Shown: positions 60,061 through 64,000 of the stretch, one piece after another
Numbering within the stretch: the first letter of the stretch is position 1
How the letters are laid out: every line of letters begins with the position of its first letter
Source: Megamerina dolium
Lineage: Eukaryota > Arthropoda > Insecta > Diptera > Megamerinidae
NCBI GenBank assembly: GCA_963854835.1
Contig: OY978527.1
Location: 18,075,345-18,139,344 of the forward strand
Reading direction: 5' to 3'
DNA length: 64,000 nucleotides
Notes under the pieces: model-generated
What the model was told of the DNA's origin: nothing
The model's database searches: none
Seen by the model: only the letters and a program-made list of their open reading frames with translations
Program-made: the position numbers and the translations under genes

Positions 60061-62032
60061 TCTTTTGGAAATGAGAAAATGCTTAGCAGGTTATCGCTAA
60101 CATTTGACTCAAAATTACCTTCACAAAAAAACAATCACTATGTAATCGTTTTTTGCATAACTACCATATTTCATTCATATATTGTCTGATAGTCGGAATC
60201 TGGATATTTTTCTGAGGTACGTACACTATTCAAACTTGCGGAACCAAGACAGTACTGCCCGCGTAAGCCCATCAATCCATAGCAATATGGATTGATGGGC
60301 TGTAAAATATAAATTTAATGAACTGGAGCTCGGAATATACAGTTAGTATAAATATGGAATGAATATGTTCAAAAATTGACGTAATCGGCTAAAGTGCATC
60401 CCTAATTCCCAAACAAAAGTGCAATATGTTTTCAATTTGTGGACGAATATATAAAGTTATCAAGTTGAAACTAAGTGTATATTGAGATTGTATATGCTCA
60501 AAAATGCGCATAATTGGATGGAAACTACGCCTACTTCCCATGCAAAGTTATGAATCCGTACGTTCGCTTTCACACATTATTGATCAAATTGTAATTACTA
60601 GTAAATTAAATACATATATAAAGCAGGGCTAGAAGCTTTCGTAAAAATCATATATTCTTTGTATTTAATTAAGATATTTCTCCTAACCAATTTATGCCAA
60701 TAGTTGCTAAGTGAAATTGACAGGGTAAAATTAAGTTATTAACTTATTAATTTTTAAATTATAGTTGTAACTCGTTGGAGTCCAGAAAATCTAGTTTCAA
60801 TTTAAGCATCAGGGGAGTTAGATAAGATTAGAGATCAGGATCATTGCTCTACACAAATATCTCATACATGCGTATTAACAAATAGAATCATTTTAAGAAT
60901 TTCAAAAATCTCATTAAAACTTTTATTATTATGGAATTATTGCCGCCATTATCATCAACATCAACAACATTAGTATTTCTATGTCTTTAACCAATTTCTC
61001 TGTCTAATGGAATGAATGACTTGCTCATTAACGATCGACTGATCGTCAATGGGGAATCATCATCATTGTTGTAGGTTGTTTTTTATTGTTGTATTTAATG
61101 TTGTAATGTTGAATCATTATTATGATTATGGTTATTATGTGTAATCAAAACAAATGTCTTTATATTGTATGTACATATTGTTGCTGTCATTATTTTTAAT
61201 AAATGTTTGTTGCAAAATTTCAAATGATGATGACCGCCGCCGCCGCCGTATATAAGTAATCATGGCATGAAGAGTTAAATAGGCATATATATATAAGCGA
61301 ATATGTACTCATCTGAGTGATAATCGTAGTTGATTTTCACAAATTCTCAAGTGTAAATATATTCAGTAATTTAAGAAAATATATCGTCTTACAAAAGTGT
61401 ATATATGAGAATTTACAACGCATTTGCAGTATGTTAATGTTGGCAACATGCGGTCTGACGGTCTGGTGTCAGTTAAATTCCATGAACCAAAATTCATCCT
61501 TCACACTGTACGAGATACAAGTATGTATGTATGTATATGAGCAAATCTCATGATACACCATTAAAATTTACTACATAAATCAGTCCAATATGCAAATTCA
61601 ATGTGTACTATTGTATATGAAGAAAGGGAGCAGCGAGCATACTCGTACGTAGAGGGGAGCACAGCCAAATGGTTGGAGGTTAGATCTTTGTGGAATGGAG
61701 GCATATGGTATATTATTTACTGATTCTTATGTGTATCGTACTTATAATCATCATATGTTGGGATTTTTTTATTATCTCCCTAAAGTAGGCTATTTAAATA
61801 TATAGTACAGTACTGAATTTCAGCAGTCAGTGTGGGTAAGTAGAGTGTTTTAAATGAATGAAGTTAATTTTAAATTTATGGGAGAACTTGACAAACTAAG
61901 TGATTAATTTTGAAGCATTCTTTGCGTCCTCTTATTTTTCTTTTTTTAGGTTTAAGTTGTGTTCTGTTTGTTTCTGCTAGCATAGGTTTCTAAAAAAGCT
62001 TGATTGATTTTGCTTGATTGTTTTATATTGTA
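60061..62032. other. No gene seen; includes a hairpin and CCG repeat
   Basis: Apart from the stem-loop at 60266-60301 and a (CCG)n patch at 61233-61249, nothing was recognised. The last two bases are the TA target copy of the next element. Confidence 0.5.
60266..60301. repeat. Perfect 16-bp stem with GCAA loop
   Basis: AGCCCATCAATCCATA (60266-60281) pairs exactly with TATGGATTGATGGGCT (60286-60301) around the tetraloop GCAA. The loop fits the stable GNRA class if transcribed from the plus strand. Confidence 0.93.
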
Positions 62033-63342
62033 AAGGGTTATCCATTTCGCGTTTTCAAACGTATAGGGCTAGAATTCGACATCTGTGAAACTGAGTTGTT
62101 AAAACAATTTCTTTCTTTTTCAGTTCAAAGTCTGACATTTGCGAAAATGGATCGCTTAACTATCGCACAACGCATTAAAATTGTAAAAACCTACTACAAA
62201 AATGGTGATTCTGCCACAGCCACATATCGTGCTTTAAGAGGAGATTATGGTTTACATAATCGTCCAACTACGCAAGCAATTGGCAAAATTGTGAAGAAAT
62301 ATGAAGAGACTGGATCGGTTACAGATATTGTAAGGCCTGTGCATCATCGTTTTGCTCGTGCCACCGAAAATATCGCTGCTGTAAGTGAAAGTGTTGCCGA
62401 AGACCCGAATGTGTCGATTCCTCGTCGTTCTCAGGAATTAGGACTGTCTTACGGCACATTATGGCGTATTTTGCATTTGGATCTACACCTACATCCATAT
62501 AAAATGCAGCTCACACAACAACTGAAGCCAGCTGACCATTCACAACGTCGTAGATACGTCGAATGGGTGCCTGAACAACAGGCGATGGACGGCGATTTTT
62601 CGAACAAAATTTTCTTCAGCGACGAAGCACATTTCTCACTCGGTGGGTATGTTAACAAACAAAATTGTCGTATTTGGGGTTCTGAGAATCCTCAAGTAAT
62701 TGAAGAGAGGCCACTACATCCACAAAAAGTCACTGCTTGGTGCGCTCTTTGGTCCGGAGGTGTGATTGGACCTTACTTCTTCGAAAACGACGATGGAACG
62801 ACTGTCACCCACCGCCAATTTGGAGCGTTATGGTCATATGATAACTGACTTTTTTTTGCCTGCTATTGAAGAATACGACTTAGAGAATATGTGGTTTCAA
62901 CAAGACGGTGCCACATGCCACACAACTCGAGCGAATATGGCTTTATTGCAAGAGAAATTTTCTGGCCGCGTAATTTCTCGTCGTGGCGATATCAAGTGGC
63001 CACCAAGATCATGCGATTTGACACCGCTTGACTTTTTTTTTGTGGGGCTACGCGAAAGACCGTGTTTATGCAGATAAACCTTTAACTCTTGAGCACCTAA
63101 AAACCAACATTCGTCACGTTATGGCTGAGATACCGCCCAATATGTGTCAAAAAGTGGTCGAAAATTACCTCAAAAGAATCGATGCTTGCAACAATTCGCG
63201 TGGTGGTCATTTAAATGATGTAGTATTTCACACATAATGTCAACGTTCAAACTTTATAATAAAAAAGAAATATCATGATAAAAAATATTTTATATGTGTT
63301 TTATTTACTTTTACTTTTGAAACCGCAAAATGGATAACCCTT
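62033..63342 (+). mobile_element. DD41D 'rosa'-like mariner element, full length
   Basis: A 1.31-kb Tc1/mariner relative. The terminal inverted repeats AAGGGTTATCCATTTCGCG (left) and the complement of AAGGGTTATCCATTTTGCG (right) are extended by TTTTCAAA/GTTTCAAA. TA flanks both ends (62031-62032, 63343-63344). The transposase is on the plus strand and carries two frameshifts. DD41D spacing is the mark of the rosa group, first described in Ceratitis fruit flies. Confidence 0.88.
62147..63237 (+). pseudogene. DD41D transposase, two frameshifts
   Basis: The start MDRLTIAQRIKIVKTYYKNG (ATG at 62147) opens a helix-turn-helix DNA-binding region; GLSYGTLWRIL belongs to the second one. Catalytic Asp codons: FFSDEAHF (Asp at 62621), WFQQDGATCH (62904) and CDLTPLDFF (63030). 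The last two are 42 codons apart with 41 residues between, hence DD41D. The end is GGHLNDVVFHT and a stop at 63235-63237. Breaks: a frame change near 62815 (between GTTVT and ERYGHMI), and one extra T in the T run at 63033-63041, which shifts the frame in LDFFLWG. Both look like simple indels, so decay is recent. The enzyme acted on its own TIRs in the nucleus. Confidence 0.9.
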
Positions 63343-63937
63343 TATATACATGTACAATGAGAGAAAACATATTCAAAAGGGAGCTATGCGCAATTTATAG
63401 CCCGTTATGTTTATTTTCAGATATACCTTTTTGCTGAAATAATAATATTTTGTAGCGGTATAATTTATTATAAAATTTATTCGAAAACATACTTTTGTAT
63501 GAAAGGTAGGTGAAGTTTTGAGCGATAGCACGTAATTTCAAAGTTATTAATTTATAAATAAAAATTACCTTATGTAACAAACCTCAGCTCGATTTTTTTA
63601 TATTAAAACATCGTTTTGTGTGGAAGGTTGGCGCATTTTCCATCCGCCTACATTCATTCGTTCAAATATTTGTTCATAAAGAACAACAAAAATTTATTTC
63701 AGCTTGATAGATTTATATTTCTTCACGAAAAATTCTGAATATATACTTGTATTTTCGAAATAGTGATTTTCTATTGCCGGTAGGTGTGGTTTTCATCCGA
63801 TTCCACTCACTTTTGAAAAAAATCCCTTTATTGTGAAAAATAATCATGCATGTCAAATTTCAGCTCAATAACTTCACATTTACGTGCAAAAAGTCTGGAA
63901 ATTTCATATTCAAAAATATATTTTTATATGAAAGGCG
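63343..63937. other. A+T-rich stretch, no gene seen
   Basis: No frame or repeat of note before the SINE head at the window edge. Confidence 0.5.
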
Positions 63938-64000
63938 TGATGCCGTGGCTCAGTGGTTAGTGTGTTCGCCTTCTGATCTGTAGGTCGTGGTTCAACCCCC
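63938..64000 (+). mobile_element. tRNA-derived SINE head, cut by window end (copy H)
   Basis: GATGCCGTGGCTCAGTGG begins the tRNA-like head. The A box TGGCTCAGTGG and the start of the B box GGTTCAACCCC are visible, with the same anticodon-arm sequence as copy B. The rest lies beyond the window. Confidence 0.85.

Overview
The window is eukaryotic nuclear DNA from an insect. It is A+T-rich and full of transposon debris, with (TA)n runs and Tc1/mariner, BEL/Pao and several LINE lineages. A higher fly (Diptera) is the best guess, and a tephritid-like fruit fly is plausible because a DD41D 'rosa'-type mariner relative is present; the species cannot be fixed from the sequence. There is no bacterial-style gene organisation. 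Almost every long open frame belongs to a mobile element.

Layout. 0-5 kb holds remnants of an RTE-like LINE, a (TA)n tract, a SINE scrap and a LINE C-terminal scrap. 6.5-7.8 kb is a near-complete DD34D mariner on the minus strand with a broken transposase. 9.0-9.3 kb (minus) is a possible first exon of a host secreted protein. 13.2-15.5 kb is a TTAA-flanked inverted-repeat element interrupted by a 1.6-kb repeat built of ~150-bp units, each carrying a GGGCGTGG box; further copies lie at 22.1-23.8 kb and, inverted, at 38.8-40.3 kb. 19.2-21.1 kb is a degenerate tandem array split by an RTE-like LINE. 25.4-31.65 kb is a BEL/Pao LTR retrotransposon (minus) with an uninterrupted 1690-residue polyprotein, inserted in the (AACCT)n tail of an older RNase H-bearing LINE. 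35.5-36.3 and 52.3-53.0 kb hold a second RTE-like family. 41.4 kb (plus) carries a short, well-formed internal exon. 54.6-60.1 kb is a pile of DD34D mariner, R1-clade and I/LOA-type remnants. 62.0-63.3 kb is a DD41D element with two frameshifts.

The most interesting recurring unit is a ~360-bp tRNA-derived SINE family with at least eight full or partial copies. It has polymerase III A and B boxes, a conserved 3' hairpin, and target-site duplications visible for two copies. The second is the GGGCGTGG-box repeat, a possible dispersed array of zinc-finger-type binding sites.

The elements form layers rather than a pathway. Autonomous elements supplied enzymes (BEL protease/RT/RNase H/integrase, LINE RTs, mariner transposases), and short elements such as the SINE depended on such enzymes. 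Only the BEL polyprotein looks intact. The two exon candidates suggest that much of the window is intron or intergenic DNA of host genes extending beyond it.
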